Below, piece by piece: positions 49,348 through 60,900 of a DNA stretch of 64,000 bases. Source of the DNA: Membranipora membranacea (taxonomy: Eukaryota > Bryozoa > Gymnolaemata > Cheilostomatida > Membraniporidae). The stretch's first letter is position 1, and the number at the start of each line of letters is the position of its first letter. The notes under the pieces were generated by a model, which saw nothing but the letters and a program-made list of their open reading frames with translations, was not told the origin of the DNA and made no database searches. Made by a program: the position numbers and the translations under genes. Location of the stretch: assembly GCA_914767715.1 (NCBI GenBank), contig OU612068.1, positions 28,894,001 through 28,958,000 on the forward strand. Direction: 5' to 3'.

Positions 49348-51204
49348 TGTGTTTATAGCTGCCTTTTTTTCTTTTTTTGATTTCAAGTCGAGTGAAGATG
49401 GGATGAGAGCACTGTGAATGTAGACAGCAGTAGCTTTGCTCTCTGTAACTAAAGACCAAAGATAATCAAATCCATAAATCAGCATTATAACGGCCCATCA
49501 TCATTGTTTCTTACCTTGAATCATGCTGAAATGAAATTAGCGGTTTAGTTCAGTAGATTTTTTTAAATTAACTCAACTCTTATTCCCTCTTCTGAATCAA
49601 GTCTAAATACAAACATACATAGGCCTACAGATATAAAACACTTGCATAGTCCAGATAAAAGAAAAATATCAGCGATAAAAAATGTCCTTTATCCACTAAG
49701 AGATTCATGAAAGGATTTATTCCAGCAGTATTTGACAATAACCATCATTATAAGATACATGTGTGACACTCAGAACTGCTCATATGGTACAATCTGGTAC
49801 GATACACTGACTATCTATACCAGGCTGCCCAACGAGTGGCCCTGGGGCCGCATGCCCCCCCCCCCCCCCCCCGACACAATTTTATGCGGCCCCCGACCCG
49901 TCCGAGAAAATTGCGTAGTCGCGAAAACAATTTTCACCCCTATATTTATTACATTCCTCATTTGTACAATAATAAGGAACGCTCTACATCTAGTCACAGT
50001 ATTTTGGAATTCCCCAACCATTGCATTTGAGTGAGCTCCAATAAATAAATTCCCCACTGCAGAGATGAAAATACTGCACACCCATATATGAATGTTCGAT
50101 TTATGGCGAGGTTGCGGGCCCCAGGGACATAGTAATAATATGTTGATGTGGCCACCTCAATGAAAGGTTGGGCACCCCTGATCTATACAACAATAAAATA
50201 AATAAATGAATATTCATTTGTTATGTAGTGAAATCACACTTCTTTGACTGGTACAAAAATAAACTGTTAGCCAGGATGTTGAACAGCAGTGGCATAGGTA
50301 ATGAGAAGGCTTGGTGCTGACAAGTACCCTTCCACTCTTTGGCTGTACTTACCATATTTACTAATATTTTCATATTTATTCAGAAAATAAGTTTACTGAG
50401 AGAGAACTGGAAGTGCGGTGAACTAGACAAATATTTTGTATTTTTCGAAATATGTCATTCACAAGGTTTTAATGCAGCATACCATTTTCAGACTAACGCT
50501 TTCACATAAGAAATGTGCTTGCTTGGCTCATTGTTTCAAGGCTGTGTCATTGTTAACCCAAAAACAATGCCAAGTAACGGAATGATATGCTAAATCCCGC
50601 ATTTCTTTCAACTCACAAAAAGTGGTTACATCATGGAGCATTTTCATAACTTGAGCTTGCAGCAATTGTTTCATCATAATTTGTGAGAAGGGTCGTAACA
50701 CATGAGACTAATGGGATAAAGGGTTATCAGGAGGACTGAAGAATGGTTTAATCCGCGTTCACCTTGGAGTAGAATAATGAAAACCGGAAACATTAATTAG
50801 TGATAATTAAAAAATAAATGCCCTAAAACTTTCTCTACTACTGACCGGTGATCTGTCTTGACAAACCGGCGGTTGTGCTTTGCCTTAACAGTAGTGTGTG
50901 TAATCGATTAACTCTCCCAGGAGGTAGTTCATTGGTGCAATGAACTCCCTCTGTAATGAGAGATCATATTTTCATTTATATATGTTAGACTGAGAGGAAA
51001 AGGAAACCTCTCAGACATCTGGAGTTATAAACATGTATTATTCTTTACTCATCGATATTGGCAAAGTATATATATATGCTGCCATTAATTTAAATCACTC
51101 AAAAACAATTACAAAAATATTTGGTCCATTACATGGCACTACAACAGAGTGTGTATCTCAACATACTTTATACATTAATTATTGTTTTTTTTAGGTGTGA
51201 GATA
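49348..51204. promoter_or_regulatory. Divergent intergenic region between the catenin-like gene and HCCS
   Basis: The two genes are transcribed away from each other, and their start codons lie 1.86 kb apart, so both promoters should fall here. A splice acceptor (tttttttag, ending at 51,194) ten bases before the HCCS ATG shows that HCCS has at least one upstream non-coding exon. A likely acceptor for the catenin-like gene ends near 49,451. No convincing TATA box or initiator could be picked. A 360-bp hAT-type element occupies 49,821-50,180. Confidence 0.55.
49821..50180. mobile_element. hAT-type non-autonomous element with perfect 8-bp target duplication
   Basis: The element begins caggctgcccaacgagtggc and ends ggttgggcacccctg, giving short inverted ends of the caggggtgcccaac type typical of hAT elements. 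It is flanked by atctatac at 49,813-49,820 and again at 50,181-50,188, a perfect 8-bp target site duplication, as hAT transposases make. The interior contains an 18-base C run at 49,855-49,872 and no transposase frame. Reading frames across it are not genes. Confidence 0.92.
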
Positions 51205-53547
51205 ATGGGTGCTGCCCAGTCCGTTCAGACAGCGGAGAGTATAACCACTAAGTCTAGTCCTACTGATGCGGTGTCTCCTGCTATGGCAGCATGCCCTGTA
51301 AATCATAAATCAGTGAGACATGCTGCTGCCTCTGGTGGAGCAGGCTGTCCTGTTGATCATCAGAAGATAGCAGCAGGCAAAGGTATGGATGAAATATCAA
51401 GTAAGATGATTTCCTCGAGTACACCTGAATTAGTCCATGGCATATATTGTTGTGTTCGTTTATCAGCTTAACATGTTATTATCAAAAATTAACTAGGTTT
51501 CTACCCACATTATAAACACCAGATGTCATCTCGTAAATAGTATGGCCTGTGATTGGTTGATTGATCGTGTTACTTTGAGTTCTGATGGGAACAGTTAACA
51601 GCTGCATTCAACTGTGAATGACAGGAAAAATCCACTCCACGTTATAGAATGCCCATCACATGTCATACATCTTTTTGATTTTTATACCTCCATCACGATA
51701 GATCCTTCAATACTGAATTGTTTGTTTTCTTTATTGTAGCTACTAATGACGACTTGAAGGAAGGTATGAAGAAGACACAATTAAATTATGCCAGTGGGTG
51801 TCCGATGCATGCAGAGAACCACACTGACTATATCGATCCGAACAACATGGTATGTTTCGGAGCATGGTACTGTCTAATCAATGCTACAGCTCAAATAGAT
51901 ACCTACATATCACTAAAAATCTACTTCTGAATATATTTTTAATTCACGTATACAGCTCATCACTAATATACGCAATGTTTTTTCTCTTCAAATAGTGAAA
52001 TACCAATTTACATCATAGAATCAAGGAGTCATTTCATCTAATGTAATGGTGTCATCAACTGGAGTTTGCATGTTGATTCCATACAGTGTCTACTTATACC
52101 AAACTGCCACGCTGTACATGCTTATGTACACGTAATATATTTTTTAATTCACATGGATGCACTTTAAAACCTATTGTGTACAAATAAGAATGTAGTTTGA
52201 GTTCTTCTTCTTTGTTCGACTCAGATGCCTCCACCCAATCAGAGACCTTCACCAGACCAGCCGTTTCCTCTCTCTACTGATAGAGCTAAGTCTAATATAC
52301 CTAACGCTAACGATGAGTCCGGAGGCACCTGGACCTATCCCTCTGAGCAGATGTTCTGGAATGCTATGCTCAGAAAAGGTTAATATATCCCTTTCTGGAC
52401 ATAATAACGTGAGGTATATTGGTAGTGAATATGCCAAACAAGAAGAAACTGACCCTAGTTTAAAACTTAAATTGTCCCGAGTTGCATCCGTAATCCATAA
52501 TCCTTACCAAACCCATGCTGTAATACTATGTACTTTACTCTCCTGTACAATTTGACAGGTTGGCGCTGGAAGGAAGGAGATATCGAGAATCATGACATGA
52601 CTAATATCATCAGTATACATAACGCTAACAATGAACAGGCATGGCAGGAAGTTCTCAAGTGGGAAATAATACATGCCAAGTATGTCTATCTCCAAACAAA
52701 CATAAACTGATTCTGTCAATGCTTCAATGTATATTTATTTATAGTGTGTAATGATGACCCATAAGATGCTGTTATCATGGTCTACTAGGAATAAAGAAGT
52801 CATATAAAACACTGGGAAGACGATTCCATAAAATAAAAAAATTTTCTTGAGCAAAGAAAGACCGACATTTTTGTCAAAGCTCACTCATTAATGCTTCCAC
52901 ATATGGTTCTTGTATTTTTATGTGCAGAGAAGACAGTCCGTTTCCTCTACTGAAGAAATTCGGTGGTAAAGCCAAAGATTTCTCCCCACGAGCTCTCTTC
53001 AGACATTACATTCTAAGGTACTATTCTTCTCCTCAAACAATACAAGTGTCGCTAATGCATACATAAGTATATCACTATAGCCTCTGTATGGTGAATGAAC
53101 TGATATTATTGCAATATGCTTTAATTTGTTCCCCGTATTCTGTACACATTGTAAAGTCAAACTAAATACCTCCACTTATGGATTATTAATTTTCACCTTT
53201 ATCCCAATTTTCAGTCTACAATCAAATTATTACCCAAGAATTTTTCTTTTGCTATGACTTGATGATGCTCGTATTACAGGAAAGATCTGCCGTTTGATAG
53301 ACATGACTGGATAATAGATCGTGGGGGTAAGGAGGTACGCTATATCATAGATTACTATGATGGAGGTCCGGTAGATCAGAAAACAATGCGATTCTCAGAG
53401 TTAGATGTGCGGCCAGCCCTAGACAGCTTTGAAGCTTTCTGGACAAGAAGTTATGTGTTCTACTGGCGATGGAAGACAACTTTGTTTTCTTCTGCAAGAC
53501 ATCGGGTATTACGTGAGAGTGCAGAAAACAGTGAGAAATCAGAGTGA
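51205..53547 (+). CDS. HCCS: Holocytochrome c synthase (cytochrome c heme lyase), six coding exons
   Basis: Exons 51205-51382, 51740-51849, 52225-52378, 52559-52679, 52928-53017 and 53280-53547 have matching phases and give 306 residues. The enzyme attaches heme covalently to the CXXCH motif of apocytochrome c (and c1 in animals) in the mitochondrial intermembrane space. Diagnostic stretches are [55 protein letters not shown], the RFGGKAK-like [33 protein letters not shown] and [14 protein letters not shown]. His168 in [10 protein letters not shown] corresponds to the heme-binding histidine of human HCCS (His154). Three Cys-Pro heme-regulatory-type motifs (ACPVNH, GCPVDH, GCPMHA) lie in the first 100 residues. 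The N-terminal part is longer than in human HCCS (268 residues total), and the start MGAAQS resembles an N-myristoylation context. Confidence 0.97.
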
Positions 53548-53611
53548 ATTAGGCAGTTATTATGTTGTTGTATCTGAATGTTTTTGCTAACTAGTGTACA
53601 GTGACAGTGAT

Positions 53612-53617
53612 AATAAA
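53612..53617 (+). terminator. Polyadenylation signal of HCCS
   Basis: AATAAA lies 65 bases after the HCCS stop codon, a normal position for a short 3' UTR. Confidence 0.65.
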
Positions 53618-53783
53618 TGTTTATGCATGTGCCAAATACGAACATTTCTATATGTATCCATAGTTATGTGTAAACAATGTGATATCCTCAGTACAAGGTC
53701 ACATAAAGAAATGGAACAATTAACAGTCAAGATGAATCAAAGGATCTTTCGACTGTGTAGTGCAGTACTTTGTATTGGTGTAT

Positions 53784-54560
53784 TCAGAATATCAGAATCA
53801 AATTAAATGCATAAAAATGCTGCCCCTTTCCATCTTTCTCTGTATTTTCCTCGTTGCTTTCTGTTTCTTCACTGCAAAAAGAAGCCAACTCAGTTGATTT
53901 AGAACCTGACGTGGAATTTATGAATTTCCAATATCCCAATGGTGCATGAAATGAATAAGGAAATCTGACTGCTAGGGGATAATTCTCTTCCCCGAAGAAC
54001 AGCAATAAATACTATAGGCAATAGGGTAGCCATAACAACTACAATAGCGATATAAATTATTTTCATGTTTTTCTCACATTTGATTTATAGAAGCATAGAG
54101 CTATCGTAAGGAATTCCCACTCAAATATTTCAAATAAAATGCCTAAACTTATTCTTCCGTTATTTATTTATTTTATTTGTATTGTATAGCATTTGGAATG
54201 TGGCTGATAGAGTGTTGCTACTACCATGTTATTGTTTGCTGTTGAGAGTGTTCCAATAATGTTGAGTTACGACCTTCACAAGAAATTGAAAATCAATGCA
54301 GAGAGTTCTTCAGTAGCATCAAGGAACTCCCCGCAGAATCAAAGAACTATATGATATGATGTATTATATATATATATATATAAATATATATTAGATTACT
54401 ATCACATCAAATTTTCTCCTCAGAATAAAATAATGAATCATTTGCATTTAGATTTTAGAATTATAAAAAAACATCTTGAACATAAACAAAAGTTGTTCTG
54501 ATTATAGGCATATATAATGAGACCCCAGTGTAAATAATAGTATGAGACATACAAGGCGCT
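53784..54560 (-). pseudogene. Truncated duplicate of the dispanin gene 5' region
   Basis: The stretch 54,060-54,560 is a diverged copy of about 56,380-57,110, upstream of the dispanin gene: both contain gttacgaccttcaca, aatgtggctg, gcatagaRctatc and ataaaataatgaatca in the same order. On the minus strand it leads into a 55-codon frame (54,066-53,899) starting MKIIYIAIVVVMATLLPIVF, a clear hydrophobic segment that the parent locus lacks. An overlapping frame (54,005-53,784) ends in an acidic stretch (EETESNEENTEKDGKG) similar in composition to the dispanin N-terminal region. No CD225 exon follows before HCCS. It is probably a partial tandem duplicate, and expression is unknown. Confidence 0.5.
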
Positions 54561-54589
54561 ACCACCAGCTCAAGCCTATCTTGACAAGC

Positions 54590-54595
54590 TTTATT
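54590..54595 (-). terminator. Polyadenylation signal of the dispanin-like gene
   Basis: AATAAA on the minus strand lies about 93 bases past the stop codon of the dispanin-like gene. Confidence 0.55.
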
Positions 54596-54687
54596 AGTTG
54601 GCTTACCAAACCCCCCCCCCCCCACAAACAAAGGTTGTCAAGACAGAATTTAATAGAAAAGTAAAAGTTCGGATGATAGGCCAATCA

Positions 54688-56116
54688 TTAATAGGAAAGG
54701 CTAAAGTTCATGTACTTGGGAAAACTTCCGCGATCGAATACTGGTGGTACTGATTCAGCGGCCATCATCAGCCCAATGATGAAACCAATGATGAAATAAA
54801 ATACAAAGTAGATGATCAAAAAGGCAATTACAAGCCAATTTATCTTCTTAGCCACTGCACTGTAAGCTTTTGCATCTGAAGTGTGTCCTGCAAACAAAAA
54901 CAACGCAAATAAATAATTATATTCTGCTGGTGAATTAAATTTCTACTGTTAATAAAATTTGATCATCAGCTGAATTGCGCAGACAGGACCGAATCTGTAG
55001 GTGATCACAGACTGAGAGCCATAGAATGGCCAGCACTAGAGAAAAGGAGAGTTACTGAATGTTTTCTCTTGTAGGTGATAACTTTTGTTGGGTGGCAAGT
55101 GAGCAGCACGTTTGTCCCCAATACAAAATACTAAAATGGATGCTACCAGCTGACAAATGGACACATAAGTTGTCATAAGATACTTGTAGGTATTACCTCT
55201 ATGGTACTGACTTTGGGTCTGGAGACATGTGAAAATGTCTTATGGTCTGTAACATCAATATGAAACGTGCTTTTTTTTAAATCAAGTTAGATAAATTCTA
55301 TTCAAAAATTGAGTTTTGAAAATTGACCAAACAAAACAGCCTGTTAATATCATGAAGAATTAGCTGTGACCTGAGATATAATTGTTCCAACAAAATTTGA
55401 AGGGAGTAGACTTTCTAGCATTAACAGTCGACCTCATTCTCAGACTCTCAACTGCCAATAATACCCCTCAATACCTGGCCTATCTCAAAAATCCCCAGAA
55501 TGGAAAAATGGGCGTTTGAGATGAGGAGTGGTCTAATGGTTAAAGGTACGGGCTTGTGATCTTTGAGGTCGAGGTTCAATTTCCGGCGCCGGTTGTCATT
55601 TCTGATTTGGTACTGGCACACCAATCATCCTAGCCAGGTCCTTGTGGATACTGGAGGTCCACTGTGTGTTTGCACACCTCACACACAGTAAAAAGATGCC
55701 CCTCTGCCTCTTCGATAATAAGAGTAGCCGGGTTTCTGGCGGGCATGGATATAGGGTGCGGCATGAATACTATGAGTCCAAGTTCCTGTACTCTAGAGAG
55801 GATAACTCTCTCCACTTCAAAGATGAGATTATGATGAGGCTACTCAATACACCTATGGTTGTTTGTGAACACACATATTTTTACTGACATGGTTTGATTC
55901 TCCCCGGTTTCATTTCCATGATAGTCAACAATTTATTAAGACTGCAAAAAGGTATTGACCTTGCATTTTTGCTTTCATAGCAAGTCCAGAGAATATCATA
56001 GCAACCGTGCCTACATATGGGACATTGATCAGGCTTATCATAGACCATATGATATGATCGTTGATTGATTCCTCTGCCACAGTAGACTCAGTATTGTCAT
56101 TGTTGTCTCTAGCCAT
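54688..56116 (-). CDS. CD225/dispanin (IFITM-like) membrane protein, two coding exons
   Basis: Exons 56116-55960 and 54887-54688 join in phase (CAA G/GA) to give 118 residues from the ATG at 56,116. The pattern is that of CD225: INDHIIWSMISLINVPYVGT, an intramembrane helix that enters after a D-H-hydrophobic-hydrophobic-W motif; then GLAMKAKMQGHTSDAKAYSA, the conserved K(x)n-G-x-x-x-x-A-x-x-Y/A-S loop; then a strongly hydrophobic segment NWLVIAFLIIYFVFYFIIGF. Family members include IFITM and PRRT proteins, which act in endosomal or plasma membranes on fusion and trafficking. The role here is not predictable. A tRNA-derived SINE lies in the intron. An acidic upstream frame offset by one base may be part of this protein (see the entry at 56,038). 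Confidence 0.85.
55515..55780 (+). mobile_element. tRNA-derived SINE in the dispanin intron
   Basis: The head at about 55,524-55,600 has a box A pattern (tggtctaatggttaaagg) and a box B pattern (gaggttcaatttccgg) at tRNA spacing, with a TTGTGAT loop between them. It is followed by a non-tRNA body that includes ccactgtgtgtttgcacacc. The 3' end is uncertain because no clear tail or target duplication is visible. It runs antisense to the host gene. Confidence 0.65.
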
Positions 56117-56265
56117 CCCCTCACTGCCTCAGCCTCATCTGATGGTGTCTCCTCTGCGTCCTCCTCTTTTTCTGTAATATCCTTGTCCCTTTTCTCCACA
56201 GACTCGTCCATCTGGGGTAACAGTTCATCATCCTCTGACTTCAGGAGAGGACGCTTACGGAACAT
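56038..56265 (-). CDS. Acidic upstream frame overlapping the dispanin start: uORF or frameshifted N-terminus
   Basis: A splice acceptor (cattgcag) just before position 56,267 precedes an ATG at 56,265 and a frame starting MFRKRPLLKSEDDELLPQMD, which continues Glu/Lys-rich to SDEAEAVRG and then runs out of coding character while the CD225 frame takes over. EDDELL matches an acidic dileucine sorting motif, apt for the cytosolic tail of an endosomal dispanin. The switch lies at a GGGG run beside the internal ATG. One more G there would make both frames one protein. Alternatives are a true overlapping uORF or alternative splicing further upstream. Confidence 0.5.
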   Translation of the reverse strand: MFRKRPLLKSEDDELLPQMDESVEKRDKDITEKEEDAEETPSDEAEAVRGWLETTMTILSLLWQRNQSTIISYGL

Positions 56266-56269
56266 GTTA

Positions 56270-57958
56270 CTGCAATGAACCTTGGTATAATTAATTTCAA
56301 TCTATCCAGAAAGTTTTTTTCAATTTCTTCACCACAAAAAAAACACTACTCTCTTGACTTGGAACCATGACAACTGCACTATGATTTATTTTCTTGTTTT
56401 TTTTTCATATTTGATATATAGATGCATAGAACTATCACAAGGAAGTTCCACTAATACATTGCACTGTCTTTGTTTGTTTGTAGAGGATTTGCCGAAAATG
56501 TGGCTGTTTGAGAAATGTTTGTCCCAGCGAGTGTATCCAGTAAAGTTATGCGTTACGACCTTCACATAGGCCAAACAGTGGAAAATTTTATCCAGTTACA
56601 ACTTTTACCCTAAAAAAGTAAAGAAATTAGCCATTGTTTGTAAAAATGGTTGAACACATATTTACAAAATCTTCTTGCTAATGCGCAAATTACCTTAATT
56701 TTGGCTCAAAATGAATATTTTCCAAAGATCACAATTCAGGCTTTGGTAGATGCAAATTTTGTTAACAAAAGAATTGCAAAGTAAAATAACATAATTACTC
56801 CAGTAGAATCAAACAACTCATGTAAAAGGAAAGTGGAGCTGATAAAGATAGTATATTAACCAAATATTATGTTTTACTACTGCTCCATTGCCATTCATAA
56901 TTATCTAGAGATAAAATAATGAATCACTTTCGTATTATCCCAAGGTTTGTTTCAAGGGAACATACAAAAGAAATCTTATCGGGCCTTCTCATAATTTATA
57001 TGACAGTTGAACCGTATCTTTGCACGCAATAAACACCTACAGTTTCAATTATTGCCAAGGGTACTAAATCCATGTCTGTTCTTCTCTTTGGAAGTAGTAT
57101 GAAAGACAGCAGTGGATGCTATGACCAATGAACTCCCTCTCACTCATAGGCAGAGGGAGTTCAATATTGATTCCCTTATAGGAAGCAAGTGCAGAAAACT
57201 CTCCAATCAGGGTACATCAAGTCGACCTCATAAACACATTTGCCCAGATTCCAAGGAATTACCACCCTGTACATTGCCAGCTAAACAAACCAGTTGTGCT
57301 TAATCTTTAGCTCTTAACACTCAACACTGCTGGAACAGCAAATCATTATAGTTTCTTTTCTTGGATGTATCAACATCCCTCTGAATGAATGGACCACTGA
57401 GTTTAAGATCTGAATAGATCGAATAGTGATAGCGATACCTCAATCTGGTTTGCGATCGATTGGTTTTATTACTATTAATCAGGTCTTTGAAATGTTGTAC
57501 AAAAGTGTGAATGTGTGAATGCATGAGCTGAAAAGCGGGAGAAGTTTTGCAAAACAAGGGTTTTATGAACATGAATATCATTGCCCTCTCTCTGAAAATG
57601 AGAGGACAACTGAGTTGAAGATCATAAACAATGTACATTCATCTTCTAAGATTTGTTTACCTAAGACTATATACCTATACTATGTATATCTAAGAATGTG
57701 TGTACCTATCAGTTATACAACATTCAGGTTTGTTATTAAATCACGCGCCCCCAGTATGCAACATTTGATGTGTATATTGTATACAACCCTGTCATTTTAT
57801 GAGAGTAAACAGCATTTTGATTACCGTGCTGTTAGAGACAGTGGTGTTTGGTAAGAAGAAATTTTATTTTGCTTTAAATATTTACTCCTCAAAATCATCA
57901 TTTTTGAAAACTAATTTTGTATCATAGTTGTGATCATAAGCGTTATGTAAGTAGGAGT
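56270..57958. other. Intergenic region between the dispanin-like and MAM/HYR genes
   Basis: It holds the 5' flank of the dispanin gene (duplicated at 54.06-54.56 kb), a perfect 12-bp inverted repeat with an 11-base loop at 57,129-57,163 (tgaactccctct / agagggagttca), and the 3' flank of the MAM/HYR gene. Two plus-strand frames of 63 and 111 codons (57,112-57,303 and 57,519-57,854) resemble nothing I know and lack splice or family support. Confidence 0.5.
57863..57868 (-). terminator. Polyadenylation signal of the MAM/HYR gene
   Basis: AATAAA on the minus strand lies about 90 bases beyond the TAG stop. Confidence 0.55.
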
Positions 57959-60900
57959 CTAGTTGAAGCTGCCACATGAGAAAGTTCCCGAGACAACAGA
58001 GCTATTCTGTGGACAGATTGTCTCTATAACTGGTGTGCATATCGATCCATCAACTTCTGTTGCTCTCAGTATTCTACAACAAGACAAAGTCACATGATTA
58101 CTTCGCTTATCTAGGACATGAGATGAACCAGAAAGTCAGGATTGTTGTTTGTTAGGAGAATTCTCTCTGGTTAATATTTTTGAAACTCCTACTTACGGAG
58201 GGAACCTGTTGGGTATTGTTATACGTAGCCAGTCTCTCTGCTCTGAGTGCACAGTAGATGACTGCAGCAGTCGGATATTTGCTGTTAGCTGAGCGATATA
58301 TGATGTCACATCTCTATCTGTAAGCTGATTGGGTAGTTTGATATCTGTCTTCCATATCACAGTCAGCAGGTCAGTATGTGGGTCACAGTGTAAGTCAGCC
58401 GCCAATATCCTCATAGAGCAGTCTACAGAGGCATCGATAAATATATGCATAACAATACAGAAACAGTTCAAGATGAGCAGGAGATAATAAAGATTTGAAT
58501 CTGCAATTCAATATATGTGTGCTAGCAACCAGGATGAACAATAAGCCTCTCCAGGCTGGTCATACACTGTCACGGTCTTTTAATCACCTCATATTTACGG
58601 GAGTATCCTTGAGTGTTTTATATTAGGAAATACCTGGGTTTTTATTGTTACACCAGATATGTTATTGTTCAATAATATTGTCATTTTCGAGTCTTGTCTA
58701 TTGATGACAAACTCCACTTTCTGAGATTCGAAAGTTCAGACAGAGACATTTTTATACCTTGTTTAGTGAGGCGACAGAGCTGAGGTTTTATAAAGTTATA
58801 GAAGTGATGAACAGATGAAATCTTCACAATCTGTGATGTGACAGGAGACATAACTCCTCCACTGTCCAGACAGTTAACACCAGAGTAATAAGCTGCCCAG
58901 TTAAGGTAACGCTGACTTGCAGGTACTCTTTCTGTGAATAGAAAATAAACAGACTATAAACAAGTGAACTGTATAGTAGGCAGATGAAATGCTCGCTCAT
59001 GCTATAGCTATAGTGCGTGTGAAAATGGTACATCTCTTCACTGAATATCTTCTTTGGGTCATAGAATAGAACTTACACCACAATAAAGTTTACCCTGAAA
59101 TAATACATACCTCGCACACTGATGACGAAGCTGCATGATAGATATGGGGATGACAGACTGATTGTGTGCTCCCCAGCACTCATCTGCAGTGAGGTGATCT
59201 CATCAGTGTGATAAGGGGACCTCCAGCTCACACTGACCTTATCAGAATTATTACCTATCAGATATGTCTCATCTGAGGGACAGGACAGATGTTTTGTTGT
59301 GAATTTAGGCTCTACAAAAGATGAAGTCACAGTAATGGGATGCTTACTTCCACTATTTTCTAGTCAAAGTTTTTCTAGTTGAAGTAGGTGTACTATGTAT
59401 GTTATTGATGTTTAAGCTTCTTATGGAATGATCTTTTCTGATGTAATTCTACAAATTATTCTTGTTCTTGTTACCAATGATCTCCTCAACAAACACAAAA
59501 CTGCATTCCCTTGCGGGTTTCAATGCTGCCGATGCTGAATCAGGTGGATTAAAATCCGATGTCTTATCGCTCGCCCATCCCGAGGCATGGGCGGCGAAAT
59601 ATTATTGCCTTGTTGGCGAGGCCGCAATGTTGGAGCACACCTGGGGGGACCAACCAATCCCCAGTAGAAGATGGACTGCAGTGGGATTCGAACCCACGAC
59701 CTTCAACACTTGCATGTTGAAGTCCGGCGCTCTAACAAACTGAGCCACCTCCTACTCCTTGACACATAGTTGTCCTATGATAAGCGGCCGCTTTCAAGAT
59801 AACCATCTTTTCAGCTTCTTTTTCCTATGCGGTGTGGGTTAAAAGTACCAATTCAAGTCGTATTAATATATGTATGTTAATACATGTGAAGTCAACAAGT
59901 TGTATTTAATTTACTTCAATTATAAATATTCATGAAACCTCAATAAATAAATGAATAAGTAAATAATTGCTGGTGTTGCAGTGGTTTGTCTTGTACTTGA
60001 GGATTTTGCAGTGGCTTGTATCTTAGTAGTTAGCGTTGCAGTGGATAGTTTTGTAGAATTTGGTTTCACAGTGGTATATCTCATTGTTGGTTTTGCGGTG
60101 GTTTGTCTCTTAGTTGTTGGTTTTGCAGTTGTATGTCTCGTAGTAGATGGTTTTGTAATTTTATGTCTTGAAGTAGTCGGTTTTGCAGTGGTTAGTCTTG
60201 TGGTAGATGGTTTTGCAGTGGTTTGTCTCTTGGTTGTTGGTTTCGCGGTGGTTTGTCTTGTGGTAGTTGGTTTTGCAGTTGTTTGTCTTGTGGTAGTTGG
60301 TTTTGCAGTTGTTTGTCTTGTGGTAGATGGTTTTGCAGTGGTTTGTCTCGTAGTAGTTGGCGTGACAGGAGGAGCTGCAGAGCATGTCGCTGTTGGCTCG
60401 ACAGGAGTCTGTGATTTGCAAAGTCCATCATAGAGGAAGAACTCATCGATAGCAATATCACCACGGTAACCATCTCCAACTACTCCCTCAACCATAATCT
60501 GTCAAACAGGATATATATCAAGATTATGAACAATCACAGGTTTCTTAACTTTTCATGCCAAAAAGCCAAGAGTTATACACACTCCGAAGTGCCCTAGGTA
60601 AGTAAATACTGAAGCTAGCACTTAAATTTAGCTAGCTGAGGTGGGGTTCTGTATAGAGAAAAGAGGGTATGAGAATGTAAGCTAGCCTCAAATCCAATTT
60701 GAAGCCTGTGCAAAATAGTGAACTCTTCCTCCTGGGAATACTTTAATCTTTAAGGATTTTACGAATATGAGAGTTACCTATACATCATAATACCGTGTAG
60801 TATTACTGTATTAGTATCTACGGGTATGTTAGATCGCTGACACTAACCCTGTATGGAATGTCACTGGTGATCTCTACATTTCCCATAATCCACCGTTTTC

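Noticed and set aside
49732-50081. Proline- or glycine-run frames around the C tract
   Set aside because: They lie inside the hAT-type element and depend on the length of a homopolymer.
57519-57854. 111-codon plus-strand frame
   Set aside because: No family resemblance, no splice context, and it overlaps the 3' flank of the convergent MAM/HYR gene.
59981-60433. Valine-rich plus-strand frame of 150 codons
   Set aside because: It is the mirror of the Thr-rich MAM/HYR exon, which has domain and splice support on the minus strand.
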